From the NCBI RefSeq assembly GCF_024519725.1, contig NZ_JALJRK010000044.1, positions 1 through 42,577 on the forward strand: a DNA stretch of 42,577 nt, written 5' to 3'. This DNA is from Microvirga sp. Mcv34. Lineage in GTDB: Bacteria > Pseudomonadota > Alphaproteobacteria > Rhizobiales > Beijerinckiaceae. Made by a program: the position numbers and the translations under genes. A model generated the notes under the pieces. That model saw only the letters and a program-made list of their open reading frames with translations, was not told the DNA's origin and ran no database searches. Within the stretch, counting starts at the first letter, position 1; each line of letters starts with the position of its first letter. This document shows positions 9,218-17,609 of this stretch, piece after piece.

Positions 9218-9288
9218 ACGCGTACTTGCCCTTTGGAAGCCATGTCATGTCCGATCGACGAGGGCTTTGTACTCCCGTGAGATCGCCC

Positions 9289-9440
9289 TGTCATTCCCGG
9301 CCAACGTCGCGGGGAATGGCACCCTCCCCGTCATGGCCGTCCCGGATTTGATCCGGGGACCAGTGCCTGCCAGCCCGATTGGAGGAGCACGGCGCTTCAG
9401 GCGATCGAGATCACCGGGACAAGCCCGGTGATGACGTGGG
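9289..9440. repeat. Intergenic palindromic repeat, copy 2 (compound)
   Basis: Contains TCATTCCCGGCC...GGGGAATGG, then CCGTCATGGCCGTCCCGG with TTTGATCCGGGGAC, and finally GATCACCGGGACAAGCCCGG followed by TGATGACG. The ATGGCC/GATCACC ends and the CACGGCGCTTCAGGCGATCGA spacer resemble the copy at 21943-22052. No gene is seen in 9218-9474, which otherwise holds only the corA upstream region. Confidence 0.75.
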
Positions 9441-9474
9441 AGAGTATCCACCGACCGAAATAATACGGATCAAC

Positions 9475-10326
9475 CTAACCCAACGATGACAACGGCGGCG
9501 TGTCGTCCGGCACAAAGAAATCGGGCGCAAGAGGTTGGCTTGGATCGACCCGGTATTTCTCGAAATCGGCCACGCCCTCACCGTGCAGGAACACGTCGTC
9601 GATGAGGAAATGGCCCGAGAAGCCGCGCGCGGGCTTCAGGAAGATCGCATGGGCCGCATCGGCCAGGATCTCCGGCGTGCGGCTCGCCTGTACGAGAGCA
9701 TCGCCGCCGAGCAGGTTCCTGATGGCGCTCGTGGCGATGGTCGTGCGAGGCCAGAGCGCGTTGACGGCGATTCCTTTGGCCCGCAGTTCTCCCGCCAGCC
9801 CGAGCACGCACAGGCTCATGCCGTATTTGGCGAGCGAATAGGCCAAGTGCGGCGCAAACCATTTCTCGCTCATGTCGAGGGGCGGCGAGAGCATGAGGAT
9901 GTGCGGGTTCTCGGCCTTTTCCAAATGCGGGATCGCGTATTTCGACACCATGTAGGTGCCGCGCGTGTTGATCTGGTGCATCAGATCGAAGCGCTTCATG
10001 TCGGTCTGGGGCGTCGGCGTGAGGCTGATGGCGCTCGCGTTGTTGACCACGATGTCGAGGCCGCCGAAGGTCTCGACCGTTGCCGCGATGGCGCCCTTCA
10101 CGGCCTCCTCGTCGCGGACATCGACCAAGAGCGGCAGGGCCTTGCCGCCCGCCGCCTCGATCTCCTCCGCGGCTGTGAAGATGGTGCCGGGAAGCTTCGG
10201 ATGGGGCTCGGCGGTCTTGGCCGCGATGACCACGTTCGCGCCGTCACGGGCGGCGCGAAGGCCGATGGCAAGGCCGATGCCGCGCGAGGCGCCGGTGATG
10301 AACAGGGTTTTTCCGTTGAGGCTCAT
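9475..10326 (-). CDS. SDR-family NAD(P)-dependent oxidoreductase (HSDL2-like)
   Basis: A 283-residue short-chain dehydrogenase. It starts MSLNGKTLFITGASRGIGLAIG, which gives the TGxxxGIG nucleotide-binding motif at residues 10-17. The NNAS motif follows (VVNNASAIS), and the active site YSLAK is present (HLAYSLAKYGMSL). The catalytic Ser position seems to read LSPPLDM, as in the hydroxysteroid dehydrogenase-like 2 subgroup, whose substrates are not well defined. The C-terminal part (FLIDDVFLHGEGVADFEKY) is also typical of that subgroup. The start at 10326 lies four bases after the acyl-CoA dehydrogenase stop, so the two form an operon and probably act on related acyl or hydroxyacyl substrates. 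The frame runs on ten codons upstream into the neighbouring gene, which I consider less likely. Confidence 0.88.
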   Translation of the reverse strand: MSLNGKTLFITGASRGIGLAIGLRAARDGANVVIAAKTAEPHPKLPGTIFTAAEEIEAAGGKALPLLVDVRDEEAVKGAIAATVETFGGLDIVVNNASAISLTPTPQTDMKRFDLMHQINTRGTYMVSKYAIPHLEKAENPHILMLSPPLDMSEKWFAPHLAYSLAKYGMSLCVLGLAGELRAKGIAVNALWPRTTIATSAIRNLLGGDALVQASRTPEILADAAHAIFLKPARGFSGHFLIDDVFLHGEGVADFEKYRVDPSQPLAPDFFVPDDTPPLSSLG

Positions 10327-10330
10327 GGGA

Positions 10331-12109
10331 TCAGCCCGCCAGCGCGAGGTTTGCATCGTTGAGGAAGCCGGCGCCGGCCATCACCGTCTCCTCCAGGCCC
10401 CGGGCCCCGACGGCGATGTTCTCGGCGAAGAACCGGCACAGCGCGATGCGGCCCGCATGCGCTGGATCCGTGTCGCCGGCCTTGGCCTGCGCCTGCGCGG
10501 CGAGCGCCATCTCGGCCAAGGCCGTGCCACCCTGCGCCAGCGCAAACAGACGCAGATACGGCGTCGCCCCGGCCAGCGCCTCGCCCTGGGCATTCGACGC
10601 GACCGCCTCAAGCAGGTAACCCGTGGCCCGGTCCAGGCTCTCGACCGCATCGCGCAGGCGCGCCGCCGTGGCCCCGAAGGCGGGCGTGCCCTCCTTCAGG
10701 AGCCGCGCCACCGTGGCGCGCATGGAGGCGATCTGCCCGCGCACCGTCTCGCCGCGGGCGAGCGGCAGCTTGCGGGTGACCAGATCGATGGCCTGGATGC
10801 CGTTGGTGCCCTCGTAGATCGGCGCGATGCGCGCATCGCGCAAATGCTGGGCCGCGCCGGTCTCTTCGATGAAGCCCATGCCGCCATGCACCTGCACGCC
10901 GAGCGATGCCACCTCCATGCCGATATCCGTCGAGAACGCCTTCGCCACCGGCGTGAGCAGGGAAGCGCGCTCGTTCGCCTTCTTGCGGCGTGCCGGATCC
11001 TGTTCGAGATGCGCCCGGTCGATGGCCTCGGCGGTCATGTAGCAGATCGCCCGCGCGGCGGCGGTGAGCGCCTTCATGGTGAGCAGGTTGCGCTGCACGT
11101 CCGGATGCCCGGCGATCGGGCTCATGCCCTCCGCGGCCCCGATGGCGCGGCCCTGCCGGCGCTCTTTCGCATAGCCCAGCGCCTGCTGATAGGCGCGCTC
11201 GGCGATGGCCACTCCCTGCAGGCCCACGGCGAGGCGGGCGTTGTTCATCATCGTGAACATGCAGGCGAGGCCCCGGTTCTCCTCGCCGACGAGCCAGCCG
11301 ATGGCGCCGCCCTCATCGCCGAAGATCATCGTGCAGGTGGGCGAGGCATGGATGCCGAGCTTGTGCTCGATGGAATGGCAGCGCACGTCGTTGCGCGTCC
11401 CGTCGGGCAGAAATTTCGGTACCAGGAAGAGCGAGATCCCGCGGGTGCCGGCCGGCGCATCGGGCAGGCGCGCGAGCACGAGGTGGACGATGTTGTCGGT
11501 GAGGTCGTGCTCGCCGTAGGTGATGAAGATCTTCTGGCCGGTGATGCGGTAGGTGCCGTCGCCTACGGGCTCGGCCCGGGAGCGCAGGGCCGCGAGATCG
11601 GAGCCGGCCTGCGGCTCCGTGAGGTTCATGGTCGCGGTCCACTCGCCTGAGACGAGCTTGTCGAGGTAGCGGCGCTTCAGGTCGTCCGAGGCATGGGCGG
11701 CGAGAGCCTCGATGGCCCCCATGGTCAGCACGGGCCCGATGCCGAAGGCCATGGAGGCGGCGTTCCACATCTCGACGCAGGCCGAGTTGAGCAGGGTTGG
11801 CAGGCCCTGCCCGCCATAGGCCACCGGCCCCGGCAGGGCATTCCAGCCGGCTTCCGCCCAGGCCCGGTAGGCCTGCGTCCAGCCGGGCGCGGTGGTCACC
11901 TGGCCGTCCTTGAAGGTCGCGCCGACCCGGTCGCCCTCACGGTTGAGGGGGGCGATCACGTCGTTGGCGAAGCGGCCGGCCTCGTCCAGGATGGTCTCGG
12001 CCAGATCGACGGACAGGTCGCCGTAGATGCCGTCGGCCACGGCCCGGTCGAGGCCCGCCACATGCTGCATGGTGAAGACAATGTCCGGTACAGGCGCGCG
12101 GTAGGTCAT
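10331..12109 (-). CDS. Acyl-CoA dehydrogenase, 592-residue DmdC-like class
   Basis: FAD enzyme of the acyl-CoA dehydrogenase superfamily, introducing a 2,3 double bond into an acyl-CoA thioester. Motifs include MNLTEPQAGSDLAAL (161-175), the FAD-binding GQKIFITYGEHDL (191-203), and IYEGTNGIQA (431-440) with the catalytic Glu433. At 592 residues, with an extra C-terminal helical domain after residue 450, it belongs to the longer class that contains DmdC, the 3-methylthiopropionyl-CoA dehydrogenase. Many members of that class act on other acyl-CoAs, so substrate is unknown. It is followed within four bases by an SDR gene. ETF genes, its usual electron acceptor partners, are not in the window. 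The start ATG has a plausible AGAGGAAACC ahead of it. Confidence 0.92.
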   Translation of the reverse strand: MTYRAPVPDIVFTMQHVAGLDRAVADGIYGDLSVDLAETILDEAGRFANDVIAPLNREGDRVGATFKDGQVTTAPGWTQAYRAWAEAGWNALPGPVAYGGQGLPTLLNSACVEMWNAASMAFGIGPVLTMGAIEALAAHASDDLKRRYLDKLVSGEWTATMNLTEPQAGSDLAALRSRAEPVGDGTYRITGQKIFITYGEHDLTDNIVHLVLARLPDAPAGTRGISLFLVPKFLPDGTRNDVRCHSIEHKLGIHASPTCTMIFGDEGGAIGWLVGEENRGLACMFTMMNNARLAVGLQGVAIAERAYQQALGYAKERRQGRAIGAAEGMSPIAGHPDVQRNLLTMKALTAAARAICYMTAEAIDRAHLEQDPARRKKANERASLLTPVAKAFSTDIGMEVASLGVQVHGGMGFIEETGAAQHLRDARIAPIYEGTNGIQAIDLVTRKLPLARGETVRGQIASMRATVARLLKEGTPAFGATAARLRDAVESLDRATGYLLEAVASNAQGEALAGATPYLRLFALAQGGTALAEMALAAQAQAKAGDTDPAHAGRIALCRFFAENIAVGARGLEETVMAGAGFLNDANLALAG

Positions 12110-12215
12110 AAAGGTTTCCTCTCAAACACGGGGCTTTTCATATTGACGCGTGTTCTCGCGCCGTTAAACCCGCCCGGCAAGGGCAAAGGCCCCGTCGGAA
12201 AAGGATAGTTTAGAC

Positions 12216-13205
12216 GTGAACGATCACGGGTCAATGCGCCAAACGGAGCGTCTGGCGGCCGATGCGGCGGGTCTGGCCCGGGCGGCGGACATCCTGCGGG
12301 ACGGCGGCCTCGTGGCCTTCCCGACGGAAACGGTCTATGGCCTCGGTGCCGACGCGACCGACGCGGAGGCGGTGGCCGGGATCTATGCCGCCAAGGAGCG
12401 CCCGAGCTTCAACCCGCTGATCTCCCATCTGGACAGCTTCGAATCCGCCCGAAGCCAGGGCTGGTTCGACGAGACGGCCACCCGTCTGGCAGAGGCCTTC
12501 TGGCCCGGCCCCCTGACCCTGGTGGTGCCGGTCGCCCCCAGCTGCACCGTCTCGGACCTCGCCCGCGCCGGACTCGACAGCGTGGGCTTGAGAGTGCCGG
12601 CCCATCCCCTCGCCCATGCGCTTCTGGAACGGACGGGCCGCCCGGTAGCCGCGCCCTCGGCGAACCGCTCGGGCCGGGTCAGCCCCACCGATGCGGATCA
12701 TGTGTTGGGGGATCTCGACGGACGGATCGACGCGGTTCTCGACGGCGGCGCCGCACAGGTCGGCGTGGAATCGACCATCGTCTCCTGCCTCGGCGGCACC
12801 CCGCGCCTGCTCCGTCCGGGAGGCGTTCCCCGCGAGGCCATCGAGGCCTTGATCGGCATGAAGCTGGAGGAGGGCGGCGAGGCAGGCTCCGGCCCGCTCG
12901 CGCCCGGCATGCTGGCCTCGCACTATGCCCCGCGGGCGCAGGTGCGCCTGAACGCGACAAGCATCCAGCCGGGAGAAGCCGCGCTGCTGTTCGGCCCCGG
13001 AGCGCCTCAAGGCGTCGAGGCGGCACAAGCCACCCTGAACCTCAGCAAAAACGGCGACCTCGTGGAGGCCGCCGCTCATCTGTTTTCCTATCTCAGGCAA
13101 CTCGACGCCTCGGACGCCACGACCATCGCGGTGGGTCCCATCCCGGAGACCGGCCTGGGCGAAGCCATCAATGACCGTCTGAGACGCGCCGCGGCGGACC
13201 GGTAG
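12216..13205 (+). CDS. tsaC: L-threonylcarbamoyladenylate synthase (Sua5/YrdC)
   Basis: Makes threonylcarbamoyl-AMP from threonine, bicarbonate and ATP, the first step of the t6A37 modification of ANN-decoding tRNAs. Its 329 residues show the long Sua5 form: a YrdC domain (about 20-210) with GGLVAFPTETVYGLGADA, AKERPSFNPLISH, the SVGLRVPAHPLA strand and PSANRSGRVSPTDA, then a linker (SGPLAPGMLASHYAPR, the conserved Sua5 linker) and a C-terminal Sua5 domain to residue 325. AAGGA at 12201-12205 supports the GTG start at 12216; an in-frame ATG at 12234 is the alternative. It is transcribed away from the acyl-CoA dehydrogenase gene, 106 bases apart. No partner genes (tsaB, tsaD, tsaE) are in the window. 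Confidence 0.94.
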   Translation: MNDHGSMRQTERLAADAAGLARAADILRDGGLVAFPTETVYGLGADATDAEAVAGIYAAKERPSFNPLISHLDSFESARSQGWFDETATRLAEAFWPGPLTLVVPVAPSCTVSDLARAGLDSVGLRVPAHPLAHALLERTGRPVAAPSANRSGRVSPTDADHVLGDLDGRIDAVLDGGAAQVGVESTIVSCLGGTPRLLRPGGVPREAIEALIGMKLEEGGEAGSGPLAPGMLASHYAPRAQVRLNATSIQPGEAALLFGPGAPQGVEAAQATLNLSKNGDLVEAAAHLFSYLRQLDASDATTIAVGPIPETGLGEAINDRLRRAAADR

Positions 13206-13225
13206 ACGCTCCAGACCGCAAACAT

Positions 13226-13334
13226 GTCATCCCCGGCCTCGTGCCGGTGATCCCAATCGCATGAAACGCTGAGGCTCACCGTATCGAGATGGCCGGGACG
13301 GATCCCCGGATCAAGTCCGGGGACGGCCATGACG
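13226..13334. repeat. Intergenic palindromic repeat, copy 3
   Basis: ATGTCATCCCCGGCC...GTGCCGGTGATCCCAAT at the left, and ATGGCCGGGACGGATCCCCGG...CCGGGGACGGCCATGACGG at the right. The spacer ATCGCATGAAACGCTGAGGC matches the spacer style of the 35834-35929 copy. It fills the gap between the convergent tsaC and wrbA genes and may terminate both. Confidence 0.8.
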
Positions 13335-13344
13335 GAGCAGGATC

Positions 13345-13947
13345 TTACTTCGCAGCGAGCTTGGCAGCGATCTGGGCGACGTGGCGGCCCTGGAAGCGGG
13401 CGCCGTCGAGATCGATCTCGGTCGGCTGGCGCGAGCCGTCGGCGGCCGCGATCGTGGATGCGCCGTAGGGCGAACCGCCACGGATCTGGTCGACGCCCGA
13501 CTGGCCCTGGAAGGAGTACGGCAGGCCGACGACCACCATGCCGTGGTGCAGGAGCACCGGCAACGTGGTGAGGATCGTGGCTTCCTGGCCGCCGTGCTGG
13601 GTGGCCGTCGAGGTGAAGACCGATCCGACCTTGCCGATGAGCTTGCCCTGTGCCCAAAGGCCACCGGTCTGGTCGAGGAAGTTCTTCATCTGCGCAGTCA
13701 TGGTGCCGTAGCGGGTCGGCGTACCGATGATGATGGCATCGTACTCGGGCAGTTCCTCGACGGTCGCGATGGGAGCCTTCTGGTCGGTCTTGTAATGAGC
13801 CGCCTGCGCCACCTCCGCCGGGACGAGTTCCGGCACACGCTTGACCGCGACCTCGGCGCCGGCTTCGCGTGCGCCTTCCGCAGCAGCATAAGCCATCTGC
13901 TCGATATGTCCCCAGGACGAATAGTACAGAACCAGGACCTTGGTCAT
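13345..13947 (-). CDS. wrbA: NAD(P)H:quinone oxidoreductase, WrbA type
   Basis: A 200-residue flavodoxin-fold FMN enzyme that reduces quinones by two electrons, avoiding semiquinone radicals. It starts [19 protein letters not shown], whose first strand and YYSSWGH loop form the FMN phosphate site. [20 protein letters not shown] and the [12 protein letters not shown] segment (residues near 75-125) are diagnostic of WrbA. The length equals the family's usual 198-200. The frame is open beyond this start, but homology begins here and CGGAG precedes it. It is divergent from a LysR regulator across 166 bases that hold a palindromic candidate operator, so that regulator may control it. A WrbA under oxidative or electrophile control would be consistent with this arrangement. 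Confidence 0.94.
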   Translation of the reverse strand: MTKVLVLYYSSWGHIEQMAYAAAEGAREAGAEVAVKRVPELVPAEVAQAAHYKTDQKAPIATVEELPEYDAIIIGTPTRYGTMTAQMKNFLDQTGGLWAQGKLIGKVGSVFTSTATQHGGQEATILTTLPVLLHHGMVVVGLPYSFQGQSGVDQIRGGSPYGASTIAAADGSRQPTEIDLDGARFQGRHVAQIAAKLAAK

Positions 13948-14061
13948 GTGAACTCCGATCGGTTGAGATGGGTGTGCGGAACGCCCGGCTTCCGACGCGA
14001 TGTCTGGGCTGGAAGCGGGTCGCCGGCTGTTGTTGACGCTGGGGAGGATAATCTTTCCACG

Positions 14062-14087
14062 CTGCAAAACCAGTGTTAGATTTGCAG
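14062..14087. promoter_or_regulatory. Candidate LysR operator between wrbA and its regulator
   Basis: CTGCAAA (14062-14068) and TTTGCAG (14081-14087) form a perfect 7-base inverted repeat with 12 bases between. A related TTGC-N6-GCAA lies at 14096-14109, right before the LysR start codon. LysR proteins bind interrupted dyads of this size in the shared promoter region of divergent targets. The site is 26 bases upstream of the regulator's ATG, suiting autorepression. Confidence 0.5.
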
Positions 14088-14113
14088 GAGCTCTCTTGCG
14101 GGAATGCAAACCA

Positions 14114-15061
14114 ATGACCAAGCAGCAGCATCTCGACTGGGACGATTTCAAGCTCGTGAAGATCATCGCCGAGGCCGGCGGCCTCGGCGGTGCGGCGGAG
14201 CGGCTCGGCGTCAACCACTCGACGGTTTTCCGCAGGCTCGGTCAGATGGAGGAGAATCTCGGGGTCAAGCTCTTCGAGCGCCACCGCACCGGATACGTCC
14301 TCACCCCGGCCGGGGAGGAAATGTCGGCGCTGGCCGAGCAGATGGACGAGAACGTCACCGCCTTCACGCGCAAGCTCGCGGGCCAGGCCGTGGCCCCGAC
14401 CGGTGAGTTGCGGGTCACGACCAACGACACGCTCCTCGTCCACCTCCTGACCCCGATCTTCGCCCGCTTCATCACCGCCTGTCCGGAGATGCGGCTCGAC
14501 GTGGTGCTCGCCAACCAGGCGCTCAACCTGTCCAAGCGCGACGCGGACGTGGCGATCCGCGCCACCGACGATCCGCCGGAGACGCTGGTGGGACGCCGCG
14601 TGGCGACGATCGCCTGGGCGATCTACGGGCGGACGGCTGATTTCCCCGACGTTCAGGGCCCCGAAGACGTGAACCTCGCCGATCTGTTCGACCGTCACTG
14701 GGTCGCGCTCGGCGATAACCTGGCGGCCCTGAAGGCCGCCCGTTTCGTGCGCGACCACGTGGCGCCGGACAACATCGTCTACAAGGTCAACACGGTGCTC
14801 GGCCTCGCGGAATCGGTCCAGGCCGGAGCGGGCATCGGTCCCCTGCCCTGCTTCATCGCGGATGCGAAACCCGAACTCGTCCGCCTGTCGGAGGTCAAGC
14901 CGGATTTCTCCGCGGGCCTGTGGCTCCTGACCCATCCCGACCTGCGCCAATCGGCCCGCGTGCGCGCTTTCTTGGATTTCACGGCCGCCGAGATCGCCAA
15001 GCAGAAGAAATGGATCGAGGGGGCGGGGAAAAGGGCGCCGAGTCCCGCTCCGGTGGCTTAG
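14114..15061 (+). CDS. LysR-family transcriptional regulator
   Basis: A 315-residue LysR regulator. The N-terminal winged helix-turn-helix covers about residues 8-65 ([21 protein letters not shown], then [24 protein letters not shown]), followed by the linker helix and an effector-binding domain of two periplasmic-binding-like lobes ([11 protein letters not shown] onward). The start at 14114 gives the normal LysR N-terminus; the frame extends upstream to 14000 but that stretch is the operator region. The small molecule sensed cannot be predicted. Its position, divergent from wrbA with a dyad in between, suggests that it regulates wrbA and itself. The C-terminal 15 residues ([13 protein letters not shown]) are a low-complexity tail. 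Confidence 0.93.
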   Translation: MTKQQHLDWDDFKLVKIIAEAGGLGGAAERLGVNHSTVFRRLGQMEENLGVKLFERHRTGYVLTPAGEEMSALAEQMDENVTAFTRKLAGQAVAPTGELRVTTNDTLLVHLLTPIFARFITACPEMRLDVVLANQALNLSKRDADVAIRATDDPPETLVGRRVATIAWAIYGRTADFPDVQGPEDVNLADLFDRHWVALGDNLAALKAARFVRDHVAPDNIVYKVNTVLGLAESVQAGAGIGPLPCFIADAKPELVRLSEVKPDFSAGLWLLTHPDLRQSARVRAFLDFTAAEIAKQKKWIEGAGKRAPSPAPVA

Positions 15062-15080
15062 CCGTTGATTTGAAACCCTT

Positions 15081-15117
15081 CCACGTCATGGCTGGGCCTG
15101 TCCCGGCGATGACGTGG
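15081..15117. repeat. Short palindromic repeat, copy 4
   Basis: CCACGTCAT (15081-15089) and ATGACGTGG (15109-15117) are perfect 9-base arms around GGCTGGGCCTGTCCCGGCG. This is the single-hairpin version of the repeat family. It lies between the convergent LysR and AcuI-like genes and could act as a terminator. Confidence 0.7.
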
Positions 15118-15144
15118 AGAGGGAAGGCACCGTGACGTTGCGGG

Positions 15145-16131
15145 CTAGCCGATAACCACCACCACGCGCCCCTTGATCCTACCCTCGACGATTGCGCTTC
15201 CCGCCTCCAGCACCTGATCGAGCGGGATCGTCGAGGTCATGGCGGCGAGCTTGCCGTGGTCGAGGTCGCGGGCGATCCGGTTCCAGGCCTCGATCCGCAA
15301 CGCCTTCGGGGCCATGACCGAATCGACTCCCAGCAGCGCAACGTTGCGCAGGATGAACGGCGCGACGGTCGTGGGAAGGTCCATCCCGCCCGCGAGACCG
15401 CAGGCCGCAATCGCGCCGCCGTATTTCGTCATCGACAGGACATTGGCGAGCGTCGTCGAACCGACCGTATCGATCCCTGCCGCCCAGCGTTCCTTGGAGA
15501 GCGGACGCCCAGAACCGGAGAGCTCGCTGCGGTCGAGGATCTCGGCGGCGCCGAGACCTTTCAGGTAGTCGGCCTCCTCGGGCCGTCCGGTGGAGGCGAT
15601 CACATGCCATCCGGCTTTCGCAAGCAGCGCCACGGCCACCGAGCCGACACCACCGACCGCGCCCGTCACGATGGCGGGCCCGCGATCGGGGCTCAGGCCG
15701 TGGCGCTCCAGGGCCATCAGGCAGAGCATCGCCGTATAGCCCGCCGTGCCGACCGCCATGGCCTGGAGGGGCGACAGGCCCTGCGGGAGCGGGATCAGCC
15801 ACTCGCCCCTGACGCGCACCTTCTCCGCATAGGCACCGAGATGGGTTTCGCCCAGGCCCCAGCCGTTGAGCACCACCGCGTCGCCGGGCTTGAAATCGGG
15901 ATTCGAGGAAGCCTCCACCGTGCCGGCGAGATCGACGCCGGGAATCATGGGAAATCGGCGCACCACCGGGGCCTTGCCGGTGATCGCGAGGCCGTCCTTG
16001 TAGTTCAAGGTCGAGTGCGACACGCGCACGGTGACGTCGCCGTCCATGAGATCCGCCTCATCAAAGGCGCGAATTTCGACCCTTTGACCGGCTTCGTTCT
16101 TGTCGATGACGATGGCTTTGAACGTGCTCAT
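15145..16131 (-). CDS. AcuI/YhdH-type NADPH-dependent acryloyl-CoA reductase family
   Basis: A 328-residue medium-chain dehydrogenase/reductase of the zinc-free quinone-oxidoreductase class. It begins MSTFKAIVIDKNEAGQRVEIR, with the SHSTLNYKDGLAITGKAP block typical of the YhdH/AcuI group, the RFPMIPGVDLAGTV strand, and the nucleotide-binding motif TGAVGGVGSVAVALLAKAGW (about 155-174). Characterised members reduce acryloyl-CoA to propionyl-CoA with NADPH, which detoxifies acrylate; the name here is by family. GGAGGAAG precedes the ATG at 16131; the frame continues upstream without homology. It follows an MFS gene in the same direction with an 84-base gap, so the two may be co-transcribed. Confidence 0.9.
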   Translation of the reverse strand: MSTFKAIVIDKNEAGQRVEIRAFDEADLMDGDVTVRVSHSTLNYKDGLAITGKAPVVRRFPMIPGVDLAGTVEASSNPDFKPGDAVVLNGWGLGETHLGAYAEKVRVRGEWLIPLPQGLSPLQAMAVGTAGYTAMLCLMALERHGLSPDRGPAIVTGAVGGVGSVAVALLAKAGWHVIASTGRPEEADYLKGLGAAEILDRSELSGSGRPLSKERWAAGIDTVGSTTLANVLSMTKYGGAIAACGLAGGMDLPTTVAPFILRNVALLGVDSVMAPKALRIEAWNRIARDLDHGKLAAMTSTIPLDQVLEAGSAIVEGRIKGRVVVVIG

Positions 16132-16215
16132 GGTGCTTCCTCCCCGGACCATTTGTGGCGCGATGGAGGATCGGGGCAAGCAGAAAAGCCTCAGCCCTTC
16201 GGAGCAGTCCGAGGC

Positions 16216-17457
16216 CTACTCCGCCGGCTGAAGGGCCGGCCCGCGCTGCACGGGCTGCTCCTTGATCGGCAGGTTGATCAGGGCGGAGGCGAGACCGAGC
16301 AGAACCGAGAGCCACCAGACCGCGCTGTAATTGCCGTTGATCTCGTAGAGCAGGCCGCCGAGCCACACCCCGAGGAAGCCGCCGACCTGGTGCGAGAAGA
16401 ACGCGAAGCCGTAGAGCATGGCCATGTAGCGCGTGCCGAACATCAACATCACGAGGGAGGATGTGGGCGGCACCGTGGATAGCCAGAGCAAGCCGATCGA
16501 GATGCCGAACAGGATCGACGTCACGGGCGTGGCCGGAACCAGGATGAAGGCGGCGATCGCCACCGAGCGGCCGAGATAGATCCAGGCCAGCAGCCAGCGC
16601 TTGGACATGCGGGTGGAAAGCCAGCCCGAGCCGAGGGAGCCGACCGCGTTGGCGAGGCCGATTACGGCCAGCGTCCATCCGCCGACCGCAGCGGACAGGC
16701 CCGCATCCTTGAGATAGGCCGGCAGGTGGACGGTGATGAAGGCGAGCTGGAAGCCGCAGGTGAAGAAGCCGAGCACCAGCAGCACGTAGGAGCGATGCCG
16801 GAAGGCTTCCGTCAGGGCCTGCTTGATCGACTGGTTCGGCACCGCGGCCGCTCCGGTCTGGCCGGCGTCGCCGGTAGGCCGCGTGGCGAGCGCCAGTGCC
16901 AGGGGCATGACGAGCAGGACGCTTGCGGCGAAGACGAGCAGGGCCTGGTGCCAGCCGAAAGAATCGATCAGCACGTTGCCGATGGGCGGGAACAGGAACT
17001 GGCCGAACGAACCCGCCGCCGTGCCGGCGCCGAAGGCCATGGGCCGCCATTGCTCCGGCAGGAGCTTGCCGAACGCGCCGAGCACCAGATTGAACGAGCA
17101 GCCGGACAGGCCGAAGCCGATGAGCACGCCGGCACCGAGTTGCAGCATGCCGGGCGTGGTCGCATAGGCCATCACGACGAGGCCGAGGGCATAGAGCAGC
17201 GCACCGAAGCAAAGCACCCGGAGCGCCCCGAACCGATCCGCCACCGCTCCGGCGAAGGGCTGGCCGACGCCCCAGAGCAGGTTCTGGACCGCGATGGCGA
17301 GGCCGAACGTGTCGCGACCCCAGCCATACTCCGTAATCATCGGGAGCTGGAACAGGCCGGACGACGCCCGCGGCCCGAAGGTGATCAGGGCGATCAGGCA
17401 GCCGCAGACGACGATGAGTTCCGGCGAAATACGGGATGGAGCAGGAGAAGCGGACAT
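16216..17457 (-). CDS. MFS transporter, OxlT-like/MCT-like carrier
   Basis: A 413-residue inner-membrane major facilitator with the usual 12 predicted helices, divided by a central cytoplasmic loop (ATRPTGDAGQTGAAAVPNQS) near residue 200. The loop between helices 2 and 3 carries the MFS signature (FAGAVADRFGALRVL). The opening helix with FGPRASSGLFQLPMITEYGW resembles the monocarboxylate/oxalate carrier subgroup, but the substrate is unknown. I chose the ATG at 17457 (MSASPAPSRISPE); an in-frame TTG at 17484 would add nine residues. The AcuI-like reductase lies 84 bases downstream in the same direction, so a shared organic-acid role is possible but not shown. Confidence 0.88.
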   Translation of the reverse strand: MSASPAPSRISPELIVVCGCLIALITFGPRASSGLFQLPMITEYGWGRDTFGLAIAVQNLLWGVGQPFAGAVADRFGALRVLCFGALLYALGLVVMAYATTPGMLQLGAGVLIGFGLSGCSFNLVLGAFGKLLPEQWRPMAFGAGTAAGSFGQFLFPPIGNVLIDSFGWHQALLVFAASVLLVMPLALALATRPTGDAGQTGAAAVPNQSIKQALTEAFRHRSYVLLVLGFFTCGFQLAFITVHLPAYLKDAGLSAAVGGWTLAVIGLANAVGSLGSGWLSTRMSKRWLLAWIYLGRSVAIAAFILVPATPVTSILFGISIGLLWLSTVPPTSSLVMLMFGTRYMAMLYGFAFFSHQVGGFLGVWLGGLLYEINGNYSAVWWLSVLLGLASALINLPIKEQPVQRGPALQPAE

Positions 17458-17609
17458 GCCCACGGCTCTCGGAAGAGGCAACAAGGCGCGCAGACTATCC
17501 CAACTCTGGCATCAGCAACATTGAAAGTTTGTAGGCTTTGGTATGAGAGAACGTGATGGATATCCGGTGGAGAACGGGAGCCCGACTCCTCCTGCGGGCT
17601 CCTCCGCCA

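Noticed and set aside
14033..14052. TTGACG plus GATAAT as a promoter of the LysR gene
   Set aside because: The spacing is only 8 bases, too short for a sigma-70 promoter.
13088..14950. A 620-codon leftward frame across tsaC's end, wrbA and the LysR gene
   Set aside because: It crosses three well-supported genes and a repeat, with no homology of its own.
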